Assembly (NCBI RefSeq): GCF_003987065.1
Contig: NZ_PIPY01000001.1
Span: 248,001 to 312,000 of the forward strand
Source: Pseudidiomarina insulisalsae
GTDB taxonomy: Bacteria > Pseudomonadota > Gammaproteobacteria > Enterobacterales > Alteromonadaceae
DNA length: 64,000 nt
Direction: 5' to 3'
In this document: in pieces, positions 37,341 through 46,649 of the stretch
How the letters are laid out: the number at the start of each line of letters is the position of its first letter
Numbering within the stretch: position 1 is the stretch's first letter
The notes under the pieces: model-generated
What the model was told of the DNA's origin: nothing
Database searches by the model: none
The model's input: the letters and a program-made list of their open reading frames with translations, nothing else
Program-made: the position numbers and the translations under genes

Positions 37341-37414
37341 TTACGTCCAACCTTTATCATTAACTGGTTTTTACTGTCATTTATATGCAATTCGGGGAAA
37401 ACCGCAGCATTTTA

Positions 37415-39646
37415 CTAGCTAAAGTCCTGTGGGTCTACGTCCAACGACCAGCGGACGCGGCGTAATTCAACCAAGCTGCTGAGTCTGGGCAAGGTGTGCT
37501 GCAACAATTGCTGGCGTAACCCGCGTTGCTGGCACTGCACCAACAACTGGTAACGATAGCGCCCGGCGCGGCGCTCCATCACCGCTGGCATCGGACCCAG
37601 CACAAATACCTCCGGGTGCTCGGGCAGCAAGGCGGCAATGGCGTTGAGTGCGGCCTGCGCCTGCTGCGGATCATGCGCCTCGGCCCTGAACAATGCCAAT
37701 TGGGCAAACGGCGGCAACTGGGTTAGCTGCCGCTCGCGCAACAGCGAGCGGGCAAAGGCACTGTAGCCATTGTGAATAAGATCCTGCAACAGATCATGTT
37801 CCGGATGATGGGTCTGCAATACTACGGTTCCCGGCGCGCTGGCCCGGCCAGCGCGGCCTGCCACCTGGGTAATGAGTTGTCCCAGACGTTCGGCGGCGCG
37901 AAAATCCGAGCTGTACAGCGCGCCGTCGACATCCAGTAGCGCCACCAGCGTCACGTGCGGAAAATGGTGGCCTTTGGCGATCATCTGCGTGCCCACCAGA
38001 ATCGGATATTTGTTTTCTGCAGCATCGGTTAAATGCTTGGCCAGACTGCCTTTACGCCGGGTGCTGTCGCGATCAATGCGCAACACCGGATAGTCGGGAA
38101 ATAATTCCGCCAGTGTTTGTTCCAGCTGCTCGGTGCCCGTGCCGCGGCCAACAAGCTGCGTTGAGCCGCAATCAAAACACTGTTTCGGCAAGCGTTGCTG
38201 GTCACCACAGTGATGACACTGCAACATCTGTTGGCGCTGATGCACTGTGTAGTAGGCGTCGCAGCGACGGCACTGCGCTAGCCAGCCACACTCATGGCAT
38301 AGTAGTGCCGGGGCATAGCCGCGGCGGTTTAAAAACACCAGCACCTGCTGCCCGCGCTCCAGCTCTTTACGCATCTGCTCGATCAGAGGCACCGATAAGC
38401 CGCCTTTGAGGGGCAGCTGCTTGATATCCACCACTGTTTGCCGCGCCAGTCGTGCGCCGCCGGCACGCTGGGTGAGCTCAAGGTGGGCATAGCGTTTTTG
38501 CGCCACGTTATTAATGCTTTCCAGCGACGGTGTTGCTGAACCCAGAATGACCGGCACCTGCTCTTTTTGACCGCGCACCACAGCAAGGTCTCGGGCATGG
38601 TAGCGAAAACCTTCCTGCTGTTTGAGCGAGCTGTCGTGCTCTTCATCAACAATTATCATGCCCAGGCGCTGAAAAGGCGTGAAAATCGCCGAACGCGTGC
38701 CGATCACGATGGCAGCACCGCCGTTTTTGGCTTCCAGCCAGGCATCAAGTCGCTCGCGATCCGTCAGTGCCGAATGCAACATTACAATAGGTACGGCAAA
38801 GCGCTTCTGGAAGCGCCTTAGGGTTTGTGGGGTCAGTCCAATTTCCGGCACCAGTACCAGCACCTGTTTACCTTTGCGCAATACGTCAGCCATGGCCTGC
38901 AAATAGACTTCGGTTTTGCCACTCCCGGTCACGCCCTCAAGCAGGTAGGTCTGCGGCTTGCTCGCCGCACCAATGGCGGCGACCGCCAGTGCCTGTTCGG
39001 GGTTCAGCTGCAATGGCTCACTGCCTATTGCGAATGACCAGTCGGAGTCAGTTTGCGGGCTATGCTGGAAGCTCTCAATAAGCTCTTTATCCTGCAGTGC
39101 TTTCAATGCCGCCCCAGAGAATTCCTGCGCGGTAATGTCGCGGCGCAGAAGTGGCTGGTTGCGCAGCGCTGCTAACAGACGTTGCTGCTGCGGCGCGCGG
39201 CGCAGCTCATTCAGCTCGAGTTCGGCGCCGGCTGCGGTCACACGATACCCCTGCGTGGTCTGGTAACTGGCCGGCTCGCCCTGACGCAGCAGCACCGGCA
39301 GGCCATGGGCCAGCACCTCTCCTAACGGGTGTTGATAATAATCAGCGGCCCAATGTAATAACTGCCATACCGCCTCAGGTAAGAGCGGCGCGTCGTCAAG
39401 CACTTCAGCGACAGGCTTTAACTTGTATTCGGCGGAGGCCGCTGTTGCTTCACTTGCCGGGCTTCCCAGGCTAAAACCCACCAGCGCACGGTTACCGAAG
39501 GGCACTTTCACCCGTACCCCGCGCGCAGGCACTTGCACGCAGCTATAATCGAAGCTGCGCGCCAAAGGTACCGGAACCGCAACGCTGACCACCTGTTCGG
39601 CGGCGTCGGTAACAGCAGTGTGATGGGAAGCTGAGGCCTTGGTCAT
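37415..39646 (-). CDS. priA: Primosomal replication protein N' (helicase PriA)
   Basis: A 743-residue superfamily 2 helicase (E. coli 732) that restarts stalled replication forks. Walker A is GVTGSGKTEVYL, the DExH box is IIVDEEHDSS, and motif III-like VILGSATPS follows. Zinc-binding cysteine pairs lie in CHECGWLAQCRRC and CHHCGDQQRLPKQCFDCGS. Later helicase motifs are VGTQMIAKGHHFPHV and QVAGRAGRA. The N-terminal DNA-binding domain fills about 20-120. It is divergent from rpmE, the arrangement known in enterobacteria. Confidence 0.97.
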   Translation of the reverse strand: MTKASASHHTAVTDAAEQVVSVAVPVPLARSFDYSCVQVPARGVRVKVPFGNRALVGFSLGSPASEATAASAEYKLKPVAEVLDDAPLLPEAVWQLLHWAADYYQHPLGEVLAHGLPVLLRQGEPASYQTTQGYRVTAAGAELELNELRRAPQQQRLLAALRNQPLLRRDITAQEFSGAALKALQDKELIESFQHSPQTDSDWSFAIGSEPLQLNPEQALAVAAIGAASKPQTYLLEGVTGSGKTEVYLQAMADVLRKGKQVLVLVPEIGLTPQTLRRFQKRFAVPIVMLHSALTDRERLDAWLEAKNGGAAIVIGTRSAIFTPFQRLGMIIVDEEHDSSLKQQEGFRYHARDLAVVRGQKEQVPVILGSATPSLESINNVAQKRYAHLELTQRAGGARLARQTVVDIKQLPLKGGLSVPLIEQMRKELERGQQVLVFLNRRGYAPALLCHECGWLAQCRRCDAYYTVHQRQQMLQCHHCGDQQRLPKQCFDCGSTQLVGRGTGTEQLEQTLAELFPDYPVLRIDRDSTRRKGSLAKHLTDAAENKYPILVGTQMIAKGHHFPHVTLVALLDVDGALYSSDFRAAERLGQLITQVAGRAGRASAPGTVVLQTHHPEHDLLQDLIHNGYSAFARSLLRERQLTQLPPFAQLALFRAEAHDPQQAQAALNAIAALLPEHPEVFVLGPMPAVMERRAGRYRYQLLVQCQQRGLRQQLLQHTLPRLSSLVELRRVRWSLDVDPQDFS

Positions 39647-39695
39647 AGGGTTATTGTGCGGTCATGCGAGCTTGCGCGCAAGCGCGATCCTAAGC

Positions 39696-39724
39696 TTGAT
39701 CATTGGCCCGGGTTCGGGTAGAAT
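39696..39724 (+). promoter_or_regulatory. Promoter of rpmE
   Basis: TTGATC, 17 bases, then TAGAAT on the plus strand. Transcription would start near 39731 and give a leader of about 78 bases, long enough for the autogenous leader control known for L31 in E. coli, although I cannot demonstrate such a structure. Confidence 0.65.
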
Positions 39725-39808
39725 CCGCGCCCTAATTATTCGTTATTAACCACGTATGGTGTCCGGCACTGGATCGGATGGCGATGCGGCCCAATTGAGG
39801 TAACCCTT

Positions 39809-40030
39809 ATGAAATCAGGAATTCATCCTAAGTACGAAGAAATGAACGTAACTTGCTCATGTGGCAACACGTTCACTACCCGCTCAACTAAAGGTGGCGA
39901 ATTGCACCTTGACGTTTGTTCTGAGTGCCACCCGTTCTACACTGGTAAGCAGCGTATTATGGATACTGGTGGTCGTATCGACAAATTCAACAAGCGTTTC
40001 AGCGTGTTGGGTGGTAAGAAATCATCGTAA
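39809..40030 (+). CDS. rpmE: 50S ribosomal protein L31
   Basis: A 73-residue ribosomal protein of the zinc-binding (C+) type. The four cysteines are in TCSCGN and VCSECH. The motifs [11 protein letters not shown] and [21 protein letters not shown] match the family. GAGGTAAC lies upstream of ATG. The gene stands alone with its own promoter and a strong terminator. No zinc-independent paralogue (rpmE2) is in the window. Confidence 0.97.
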   Translation: MKSGIHPKYEEMNVTCSCGNTFTTRSTKGGELHLDVCSECHPFYTGKQRIMDTGGRIDKFNKRFSVLGGKKSS

Positions 40031-40056
40031 AAACGATGGTTTAACACCAAATTCAG

Positions 40057-40083
40057 AAAAAGGCGCCAAAAGGCGCCTTTTTT
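40057..40083 (+). terminator. Rho-independent terminator of rpmE
   Basis: A perfect GGCGCC/GGCGCC stem, extended by five A-T pairs, with an AAAA loop and six T residues following. It lies 27 bases after the rpmE stop. The A-tract before the stem makes it potentially bidirectional. Confidence 0.95.
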
Positions 40084-40158
40084 CTTTCCCTCATTCGCTT
40101 TATCCCTTTGTCAGCACCCCTTCCACAGCGGTGTATTTTTAAACTACTTTGCAATTTG

Positions 40159-40203
40159 CTTACCTGTCAGCAACTTCGCCACACCTATTGGGCATCAGGT
40201 AAG
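40159..40203. repeat. Inverted repeat upstream of the malic enzyme promoter
   Basis: CTTACCTG (40159-40166) and CAGGTAAG (40196-40203) form a perfect eight-base inverted repeat with 29 bases between. The right arm ends two bases before the presumed -35. It could be a pair of regulator half sites; no matching regulator is recognised. Confidence 0.5.
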
Positions 40204-40205
40204 AT

Positions 40206-40233
40206 TTGTTATTCGTGTCTGAACCTCTACAAT
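40206..40233 (+). promoter_or_regulatory. Probable promoter of the malic enzyme gene
   Basis: TTGTTA, 16 bases, then TACAAT on the plus strand, about 67 bases before the ATG. The fit to sigma-70 is moderate (four and five of six bases). GAGGG lies 12-16 bases before the start codon. Confidence 0.5.
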
Positions 40234-40299
40234 GGCTTTTATTCACAAAATGAATGTTGGCTCTAGCAGTCACGTTTCAGTAAGAGGGTTCGTACATCC

Positions 40300-41544
40300 A
40301 TGTCTGATTTTCGCAAGCAAGCGCTCGACTACCACGCCTATCCAACCCCGGGAAAGATCAGCATTGAGCTGACCAAGTCTGCCGAAACCAGCAAAGATCT
40401 GGCTCTGGCCTATAGTCCTGGTGTCGCCGAGCCGGTGCGCGCGATTGCCGAGAATCCTGACGATGTGTATCGCTACACCGCCAAGGGCAACATGGTTGCG
40501 GTCATCTCCAACGGTACCGCCATTCTTGGGCTGGGCAACTTAGGCCCCATGGCATCGAAGCCGGTTATGGAAGGTAAAGCCTTACTGTTTAAGCGCTTCG
40601 CCGGCCTTGATGCCATTGACATTGAAGTGACCCATCGCACCACGCAGGACTTCATTAATACCGTGGCGAATATCGCCGACAGTTTCGGTGGCGTGAATTT
40701 AGAAGATATCAAGGCACCGGAGTGTTTTGAAATTGAAGAAGCGCTGGTTGAGCGCTGCGACGTGCCGATTTTCCATGACGATCAGCACGGCACCGCCATT
40801 GTCACCGCGGCCGGTCTGCTGAATGCACTGGAAATTCAGGGAAAAGAGCTGCGTAAAGCACAAATCGTGTGTTTAGGTGCCGGTGCCGCAGCCATCGCCT
40901 GTATGGAACTTTTGATCAAATGTGGCGCGCAGCGCGAGCACATTTATATGCTCGACTCGAAAGGCGTTATTCACACCCGCCGTGAAGATCTAAACCCGTA
41001 CAAGTCGCTGTTTGCTAATAATACCGACAAGCGCACGTTAGAAGATGTGATCACCGAAGCCGATGTTTTTGTGGGTGTGTCAGGTCCTGACCTGCTGTCA
41101 CCCGACGCGCTGAAACTGATGGCCGCCAAGCCGATTATCTTTGCCTGCTCGAACCCGGATCCGGAAATTAAGCCAGAGTTGGCCCACGAGGTGCGTGACG
41201 ATCTGATTATGGCAACCGGCCGTTCTGATTACCCGAATCAGGTCAACAACGTGCTGTGCTTCCCGTTCATTTTCCGCGGCGCCCTGGACGTTCGCGCCCG
41301 CGCCATTAACGATGAAATGAAACTTGCCGCCGTGGAAGCCATCCGCCAGCTCGCCAAAGAGCCGGTACCGGAAGGCGTACTTAAAGCCGCTGGCGTCGAC
41401 AAACTCGAATTCGGCGTCGACTATATTATTCCCAAACCCCTCGACCCACGCCTGAAAACCCGCGTCGCCAAAGCCGTCGCCGAAGCAGCTGTCGCCACGG
41501 GCGCCGCCCGCATCGAGCTACCGAAAAATTATATGGCGGAGTAA
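40300..41544 (+). CDS. maeB: NAD(P)-dependent malic enzyme (short form)
   Basis: A 414-residue enzyme that decarboxylates malate to pyruvate and makes NAD(P)H. The malic domain has DLALAYSPGVAEPVRAI and IFHDDQHGTAIV with the metal-binding Asp pair. The NAD(P)-binding domain has VCLGAGAAAIACMELL (GxGxxA) and IFACSNPDPEI. It corresponds to the N-terminal part of E. coli MaeB (759 residues) without the phosphotransacetylase-like domain. Such stand-alone forms are common in bacteria. The TAA stop lies in the loop of its own terminator. NADP versus NAD preference is not decided by what I can see. Confidence 0.9.
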   Translation: MSDFRKQALDYHAYPTPGKISIELTKSAETSKDLALAYSPGVAEPVRAIAENPDDVYRYTAKGNMVAVISNGTAILGLGNLGPMASKPVMEGKALLFKRFAGLDAIDIEVTHRTTQDFINTVANIADSFGGVNLEDIKAPECFEIEEALVERCDVPIFHDDQHGTAIVTAAGLLNALEIQGKELRKAQIVCLGAGAAAIACMELLIKCGAQREHIYMLDSKGVIHTRREDLNPYKSLFANNTDKRTLEDVITEADVFVGVSGPDLLSPDALKLMAAKPIIFACSNPDPEIKPELAHEVRDDLIMATGRSDYPNQVNNVLCFPFIFRGALDVRARAINDEMKLAAVEAIRQLAKEPVPEGVLKAAGVDKLEFGVDYIIPKPLDPRLKTRVAKAVAEAAVATGAARIELPKNYMAE

Positions 41545-41560
41545 AGACTCCGCCTTTTTT
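41535..41560 (+). terminator. Terminator overlapping the malic enzyme stop
   Basis: An eight-base stem GGCGGAGT/ACTCCGCC with an AAAG loop is followed by six T residues. The left arm is coding sequence (Met-Ala-Glu) and the TAA stop spans stem and loop. Confidence 0.93.
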
Positions 41561-41591
41561 CGTTTATAGTGTGGTTTAAGCTTCCGACAAT

Positions 41592-42029
41592 TCAAGCGGC
41601 ACTGCGACTGATGAGACGCCCTGCGGTATAGCCTAAAACAAAACCAAAGATAATGTGTAATACCAGAGTAGCTATAGCTGGTCTCGGGCCTAGTTCCATG
41701 CCGATTGCAAACATACCGTTACCCATCATTGGCATGAGCACTATCATCATGATCAGCCAAAAGATAACTGCCAGCGCAATACCTAAAATAACTGGCTTTT
41801 GGGCAGGAACAAGCTGATGCAAAATTGTAAAAGCGATCCCATAGGCTACGATACCGATCAAAAAATGTACGAGCCATCCAATAGCCATTGAGGCATTCAG
41901 ATAGTTTGCCAACATTTTGATGACATTAAGCTCAGGCATAATGCCCATACTGGATTTAATCATCATTAATATAGAAAGTACGATGGTTGCGACCAAGCCG
42001 GCAACCATGGAAGCGAGTAATTTATTCAT
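41592..42029 (-). CDS. Small membrane protein, probably DUF6789 family
   Basis: A 145-residue integral membrane protein with about four helices (LLASMVAGLVATIVLSILMMI, MAIGWLVHFLIGIVAYGIAFTIL, VILGIALAVIFWLIMMIVLM, ATLVLHIIFGFVLGYTAGRLI). The segment MMIKSSMGIMPELNVIKMLA is, as far as I recall, typical of DUF6789. The glycine- and methionine-rich helices suggest packing in the membrane; function unknown. GGAGAGAG lies before the ATG. A 24-base inverted repeat in the upstream gap suggests regulated expression. It is convergent to maeB. Confidence 0.65.
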   Translation of the reverse strand: MNKLLASMVAGLVATIVLSILMMIKSSMGIMPELNVIKMLANYLNASMAIGWLVHFLIGIVAYGIAFTILHQLVPAQKPVILGIALAVIFWLIMMIVLMPMMGNGMFAIGMELGPRPAIATLVLHIIFGFVLGYTAGRLISRSAA

Positions 42030-42063
42030 AATCTCTCTCCTTTAAAATTCAGTAGTATCCGTA

Positions 42064-42087
42064 ATGTCCTTTAGTAATATAGGACAT
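42064..42087. promoter_or_regulatory. Inverted repeat upstream of the DUF6789 gene
   Basis: ATGTCCT and AGGACAT form perfect seven-base arms around ten bases, 35-58 bases before the ATG. The spacer holds TATATT on the minus strand, a possible -10. The arrangement fits a repressor operator, but no known consensus is matched with confidence. Confidence 0.45.
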
Positions 42088-42139
42088 ATTGCTGATTACG
42101 CTTAAAAGATTGGTGACGCAGTGATAACCAAAATAGGAT

Positions 42140-42505
42140 TTACTGGGCATACTTCCCGTAATTGCTCAGCATTTCTCGCAGGATGACTTTACTCCAGAAC
42201 ATAACCTGCTCAGGGTCGTAGTTCTCCGTTTTGGGCTGATAAGTAATAAGCAGCGGTGCGCCAGCGTCGCAGTACGGGCTCGGATCAAAACCGTCCCATG
42301 ACAGGCCCAAACCTATGACCGGCTGGCCCGCAGCTAACCCCAGCCGATTGCCTACGCGTTCGCCAAATCCCGCGTGGAAAACCCGTAGACCCATTTCGCG
42401 AGCCTGTGCAACGGAGTCAAAACATTGAAAGTGCGTGTACTGAGGTTTAGTGGCGCATGCCGCCAAAACTAAGCTAATTGCCATGAGTGATAGTAGATAT
42501 CGCAA
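42140..42505 (-). CDS. Small predicted lipoprotein of unknown function
   Basis: A 121-residue protein with a leader MRYLLSLMAISLVLAAC, lipobox VLAAC and C17 as the lipidation site. The mature part has no family I recognise. It contains FQCFDSVAQAREMGLRVFHAG, GLGLSWDGFDPSPYCDAGAPLLITY and a final FWSKVILREMLSNYGKYAQ. Two further cysteines (in QCFD and PYCDAG) could form a disulphide. It stands alone, 110 bases upstream of the DUF6789 gene on the same strand, divergent from argC. Signal-peptide prediction is firm; role is open. Confidence 0.7.
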   Translation of the reverse strand: MRYLLSLMAISLVLAACATKPQYTHFQCFDSVAQAREMGLRVFHAGFGERVGNRLGLAAGQPVIGLGLSWDGFDPSPYCDAGAPLLITYQPKTENYDPEQVMFWSKVILREMLSNYGKYAQ

Positions 42506-42611
42506 AAGTTTCGGTCCTGATGTTAATTAATCATCAACCCCAAGTTAATACCTATAAAGATTGAAGTAAAGAAATGCTTCCTGAGCACAAAAAATATATT
42601 TATGCTTGTTT

Positions 42612-42629
42612 TGTGCATTTATATTCATT
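42612..42629. promoter_or_regulatory. ARG box (ArgR operator) of the arginine operon
   Basis: TGTGCATTTATATTCATT matches the 18-base ARG box WNTGAATWWWWATTCANW with one mismatch (C for A in the left half). It lies 38-55 bases before the argC ATG. It occupies the 17-base spacer between TTGTTT (42606-42611) and TAAACT (42629-42634), a plausible weak promoter. A second, three-base-spaced box upstream is only half recognisable. Confidence 0.75.
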
Positions 42630-42666
42630 AAACTTGCCTCATTATTTGCTCAACAACTAACCGTAG

Positions 42667-43689
42667 ATGAACCAGCAAGAATCTATACAATGCGCAGTGT
42701 TTGGTGCCAGTGGCTACAGTGGTGCCGAACTCGTGTGGCTATTGCATAATCATCCACATTTTTCGTTGAGCTATGGCTTTACCTCAGGCGCACGTGAAGC
42801 AGAGTCGATAACTGCACTGTACCCGCAACTGGCGGGTCGGTGTGAACTTGTTCTGCAACCCTGGCATCCGGACCTGCTGCCGCGCTTGCCGCAGCAGGTC
42901 CGGGTGGTTTTTTTAGCGCTTCCTCATGAAGCCAGCGCCGGACTGGCGCCAGAATTGATCGCTGCTGGGTTGGTGGTGTTTGATCTTTCTGGTGCGTTTC
43001 GGCTTGGCGACCCTTTACAACATCACCAGTGTTATGGCTTTCAACAGCCCGTGTTAGAACAACCTGTGCCTTATGGGCTGGCTGAGTTTACTGAGCTCAC
43101 CGGAAATGAGTCGCTGATAGCTGTACCCGGTTGTTATCCGACTGCGGCGGCGTTGGCATTGCGTCCGGTGATGCCATTTCTGACCGACGACTGCACGCCC
43201 ATTGTGAATGCGGTCAGTGGTGTCTCGGGAGCAGGCCGTAAAGCAGCCCTGCACACCAGCTTCTGTGAAGTGAGCTTACAAGCCTATGGCGTGGCTGAGC
43301 ATCGGCATCAGCCGGAAATTGCGCAGTCGGTGGGCCATGACGTGGTTTTCGTGCCCCATTTAGGCAACTTCAAGCGCGGCATACTGGCAACGATTTATGT
43401 CCAACTCAAAGACGGTGTTAATGAGACCGATGTCAGTGATGCTTTTCACAACTGTTACGAAGATAAGCAACTGGTGCGAATCGTCAGCACGCCGCCGAAA
43501 TTGCAGCAAGTCGTCGGCACGCCGTTTTGCGACATTTACTTTAAGCTGCACGGCCGGCAACTGATCCTGTCAGTGGCCATTGATAACTTGCTCAAAGGTG
43601 CCGCCGCGCAGGCGGTGCAGCTGGCCAATCAGTATCTGGGCTTTGCGCCGCAAACAGGGCTGTTGCCTGGTCCGGGAGCCGTGGTATGA
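42667..43689 (+). CDS. argC: N-acetyl-gamma-glutamyl-phosphate reductase
   Basis: A 340-residue NADPH-dependent reductase, third step of arginine synthesis. The Rossmann loop is GASGYSGAELVWLL (about 14-27). The active cysteine is in VPGCYPTAAALAL and the catalytic histidine region is HRHQPEI. FVPHLGNFKRGILATIYV is also conserved. It opens the operon argC-argB-argF-argG-argH(A) and overlaps argB by four bases. Repression by ArgR is likely given the upstream ARG box. Confidence 0.96.
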   Translation: MNQQESIQCAVFGASGYSGAELVWLLHNHPHFSLSYGFTSGAREAESITALYPQLAGRCELVLQPWHPDLLPRLPQQVRVVFLALPHEASAGLAPELIAAGLVVFDLSGAFRLGDPLQHHQCYGFQQPVLEQPVPYGLAEFTELTGNESLIAVPGCYPTAAALALRPVMPFLTDDCTPIVNAVSGVSGAGRKAALHTSFCEVSLQAYGVAEHRHQPEIAQSVGHDVVFVPHLGNFKRGILATIYVQLKDGVNETDVSDAFHNCYEDKQLVRIVSTPPKLQQVVGTPFCDIYFKLHGRQLILSVAIDNLLKGAAAQAVQLANQYLGFAPQTGLLPGPGAVV

Positions 43690-44468
43690 GCTCGCCACTA
43701 ATTATTAAACTTGGCGGCCGGGTCTTAACCGACAGCCTGGCGCTGCAGCAACTGCTGACCACGGTACAACGACTGGCGGCGTTACGCCCGCTGGTGCTAG
43801 TGCATGGTGGTGGCGATCAGGTACAGTCCCTACTGCAACAGCTAGGCCACGACAGCGTGAAAGTCGAAGGTCAGCGGGTCACCCCGGCGGCACATATTCC
43901 GATTGTCGCTGGCGTCCTTGCCGGTGATATCAACAGTCAGCTTTGCGCGCTAGCGCTGCAGCATGGTTTGCAGCCCGTGGGCCTGACGCTGCAGGCCGGT
44001 GACACCGTGCGTTGTGAGGTGGATACCTCGCGCGGTGCGGTGGGTATTCCACAGCCGGGCTCAGGCAAGTTGCTGCAGTTGCTGATTGAACAGAACTACT
44101 TACCCGTTCTGAGCTCGCTTGGCGTCAGTGCCAGTGGTGAGCGCCTGAATGTTAATGCCGACCTTGCCGCAGCAGTGGTTGCACAAGTGTTGCATGGCGA
44201 TCTGATTCTACTGACCGATGTGGCCGGCATTCTCGACCACGCCGGCCTTCTTATTGACATCATTACTGCCGAGCAGGCGCCGGAACTTATCAGTAACGGC
44301 ACCGTGCGTGACGGCATGGTGGTGAAGCTGACCGCGGCCTTGCAGGCTGCACAAATGTTACTGCCCACGGCCGCTCGACGAACGATCGCGGTGGCCGGCT
44401 GGCACGATGCCAATGCGCTGACAAGACTAGCGCGTGGCGAACCCGCCGGAACCCGCATCCACGTTTAA
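43686..44468 (+). CDS. argB: Acetylglutamate kinase
   Basis: A 260-residue amino-acid kinase that phosphorylates N-acetylglutamate. The start IIKLGGRVLTDSLALQQLL contains the phosphate-binding lysine/glycines; VHGGGDQVQSLLQQLG is the substrate loop; LNVNADLAAAVVAQVL and LLTDVAGILDHAG carry ATP-site residues; GGMVVKL appears here as DGMVVKLTAALQAA. Length matches the arginine-insensitive E. coli form (258) and it lacks the N-terminal helix of arginine-inhibited kinases. GTGGTATGA gives the four-base overlap with argC. Confidence 0.96.
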   Translation: MSSPLIIKLGGRVLTDSLALQQLLTTVQRLAALRPLVLVHGGGDQVQSLLQQLGHDSVKVEGQRVTPAAHIPIVAGVLAGDINSQLCALALQHGLQPVGLTLQAGDTVRCEVDTSRGAVGIPQPGSGKLLQLLIEQNYLPVLSSLGVSASGERLNVNADLAAAVVAQVLHGDLILLTDVAGILDHAGLLIDIITAEQAPELISNGTVRDGMVVKLTAALQAAQMLLPTAARRTIAVAGWHDANALTRLARGEPAGTRIHV

Positions 44469-44517
44469 CGTAACCCTTTTTTCGTCGTCGATTTCGCAAT
44501 TTTTATCAGGAATAGTT

Positions 44518-45432
44518 ATGCAAGATTTATTAGCCATGCGCGATTTAAGCAGCGCACAACTGAATCACATTCTGGATCTGGCCCAGACCATTAAAAAGCA
44601 ACCGAGCGACTGGCAGAACCATTTGCAGGGCAAAAGCGTCGCGCTGGTATTTGAAAAGCCGTCGCTGCGCACCCGTGCCAGCTTCGCTGCAGGCATTCAC
44701 CGTTTGGGCGGTCACAGCATTTACCTTGATGCCGGTAACCTCATGGGCAGTCGCGAGCCGGCCAGTGACGTCGGTGCCAATCTGGCGCTCTGGCATGACG
44801 CCATTGTCGCGCGGGTCTTCTCACAGGCCACGCTTGACGAGCTCGCCGCGGCGTCTGACAAACCGGTCATCAACGCGTTGAGCGACCTTTGCCATCCTTG
44901 CCAGGCGCTGGCTGACTTACTGACATTAACTGAGCATGCCGGCGACTTAGGTAAGTTGACACTTACTTACGTGGGCGACGGCAACAATGTCTGTCAGGCG
45001 CTCATGGCGGGTGCCGCCTTAGCGGGCATGAACCTGCAGATTATTGCGCCACAGGGCTATGGTCCCGATGCCGATCTGCTTGCGGACGCGCAGCAAGTCG
45101 CCCAACGGTCGGGCGCTGTGATCAGTGTGCATCATGACTTCAGTGAGCTTGACCAAAGCGACGCTATTTACACCGACACCTGGTTCTCAATGGGCCAGGA
45201 GCGGGATAGCAATCAGGTGATGCATGATTTTGCGCCCTATCAGGTCAATCAGGACCTGATGAAGCAACTCGGGGCTAAGTATTTTATGCATTGCCTGCCC
45301 GCCTATCGCGGCCGCGAAGTCACTGCGGAAGTGATTGATGGTCCGCAGTCACTGGTGTTGCACCAGGCCGAGAACCGGTTGCATGCGCAAAACGCTGTTT
45401 TAGTTGAGTTATTTTCAGGAGCCCACGCATGA
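44518..45432 (+). CDS. argF: Ornithine carbamoyltransferase
   Basis: A 304-residue transcarbamylase forming citrulline. The carbamoyl-phosphate loop is [24 protein letters not shown] contains the HPxQ motif, [12 protein letters not shown] binds ornithine, and [11 protein letters not shown] holds the catalytic cysteine. The start is the ATG at 44518 with AGGA seven bases upstream. A longer frame beginning inside argB is not supported by family length. It follows argB by 49 bases and overlaps argG by four (ATGA). Confidence 0.96.
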   Translation: MQDLLAMRDLSSAQLNHILDLAQTIKKQPSDWQNHLQGKSVALVFEKPSLRTRASFAAGIHRLGGHSIYLDAGNLMGSREPASDVGANLALWHDAIVARVFSQATLDELAAASDKPVINALSDLCHPCQALADLLTLTEHAGDLGKLTLTYVGDGNNVCQALMAGAALAGMNLQIIAPQGYGPDADLLADAQQVAQRSGAVISVHHDFSELDQSDAIYTDTWFSMGQERDSNQVMHDFAPYQVNQDLMKQLGAKYFMHCLPAYRGREVTAEVIDGPQSLVLHQAENRLHAQNAVLVELFSGAHA

Positions 45433-46649
45433 GCAAGTCAGTCAGTAAAGTCGTTTTAGCCTACTCCGGTGGTCTGGATACCTCGGCCATTGTGCCTTGG
45501 TTGAAGGAGAATTATGACTGTGAAGTGGTGGCCTTCGTTGCGGATGTGGGTCAGGGTGAAGAAGAACTGGCCGGCGTTGAGGAAAAAGCGCTGGCTTCGG
45601 GCGCCAGCAGTTGTTTTATCGCCGATCTGAAAGATAAATTCGTTAAAGAAGTTATTTTCCCGACGCTGAAGACAGGTGCCATTTACGAGGGGCAGTACTT
45701 GCTAGGGACTGCGCTGGCACGCCCGATTATTGCGCAAGCGCAGGTCGAGATTGCCCGTAAAGTGGGGGCTGACGCCCTTGCCCATGGCTGTACCGGCAAA
45801 GGCAACGATCAGGTGCGCTTTGAGTCATGCTTTGCGGCCTTAGCACCCGATCTACAGGTGATTGCTCCGTGGCGCGAATGGAACCTGCGTAGCCGTCCGC
45901 AACTGCTCGCTTATCTGGCTGAGCGCAAGATACCTTGTGCAGCATCAGCAACTAAGATCTATAGCCGTGACGCTAACCTCTGGCATATCTCCACCGAGGG
46001 CGGTGAGCTGGAAGACCCATGGAATGCACCCAGCGAGCAGGTCTGGAGCTGGACCGCGGAGCCAGAGCAGGCACCTGATGAAGCCCAGTATCTGACCTTA
46101 TCATTCAATAAGGGTGAGTGGGTGGCGCTGAACGACAAGGCTATTGAGCCAGTGGACGCGATTGCGCAGCTCAATGAAATTGCCGGCAAACACGGTGTTG
46201 GCCGCCTTGATATGGTCGAGAACCGTCTGGTTGGCATGAAGTCGCGGGGTTGTTATGAAACCCCGGCTGGCACCGTGCTTTACGCCGCTCTGCAAGGGTT
46301 GGAGAGCTTGGTGCTGGATCGCGCCACCCAGGACTATCGCATTCGCCTGGGCAATGAATTTGCACAGTTATTGTATGACGGGCGTTGGTTCACACCGCTG
46401 CGCGACGTCATGCTAGCCGCTACCACTAAGCTGGCCGAACCGCTTAGTGGCGATATTGTGGTGAAGCTCTACAAAGGTCAGGTCACCGTTACTCAGAAAC
46501 GCTCGCCAAACAGTCTGTACTCAAATGCCTTCGCCACTTTTGATGAGGACGAAGTCTATAATCAGAAGCACGCGGAAGGCTTTATTCGTCTGTACAGTCT
46601 GGCCAGTCGCATTCGTTCATTGCAGCAAAAGGGTGAGGGTTCGTCATGA
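45429..46649 (+). CDS. argG: Argininosuccinate synthase
   Basis: A 406-residue ATP-dependent ligase joining citrulline and aspartate. The PP-loop is [16 protein letters not shown] near the N-terminus; [13 protein letters not shown] and [20 protein letters not shown] are the substrate-binding signatures. It is the shorter class typical of most bacteria rather than the 447-residue E. coli type. It starts in the argF stop (ATGA) and its own stop overlaps argH in the same way. Confidence 0.97.
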   Translation: MSKSVSKVVLAYSGGLDTSAIVPWLKENYDCEVVAFVADVGQGEEELAGVEEKALASGASSCFIADLKDKFVKEVIFPTLKTGAIYEGQYLLGTALARPIIAQAQVEIARKVGADALAHGCTGKGNDQVRFESCFAALAPDLQVIAPWREWNLRSRPQLLAYLAERKIPCAASATKIYSRDANLWHISTEGGELEDPWNAPSEQVWSWTAEPEQAPDEAQYLTLSFNKGEWVALNDKAIEPVDAIAQLNEIAGKHGVGRLDMVENRLVGMKSRGCYETPAGTVLYAALQGLESLVLDRATQDYRIRLGNEFAQLLYDGRWFTPLRDVMLAATTKLAEPLSGDIVVKLYKGQVTVTQKRSPNSLYSNAFATFDEDEVYNQKHAEGFIRLYSLASRIRSLQQKGEGSS

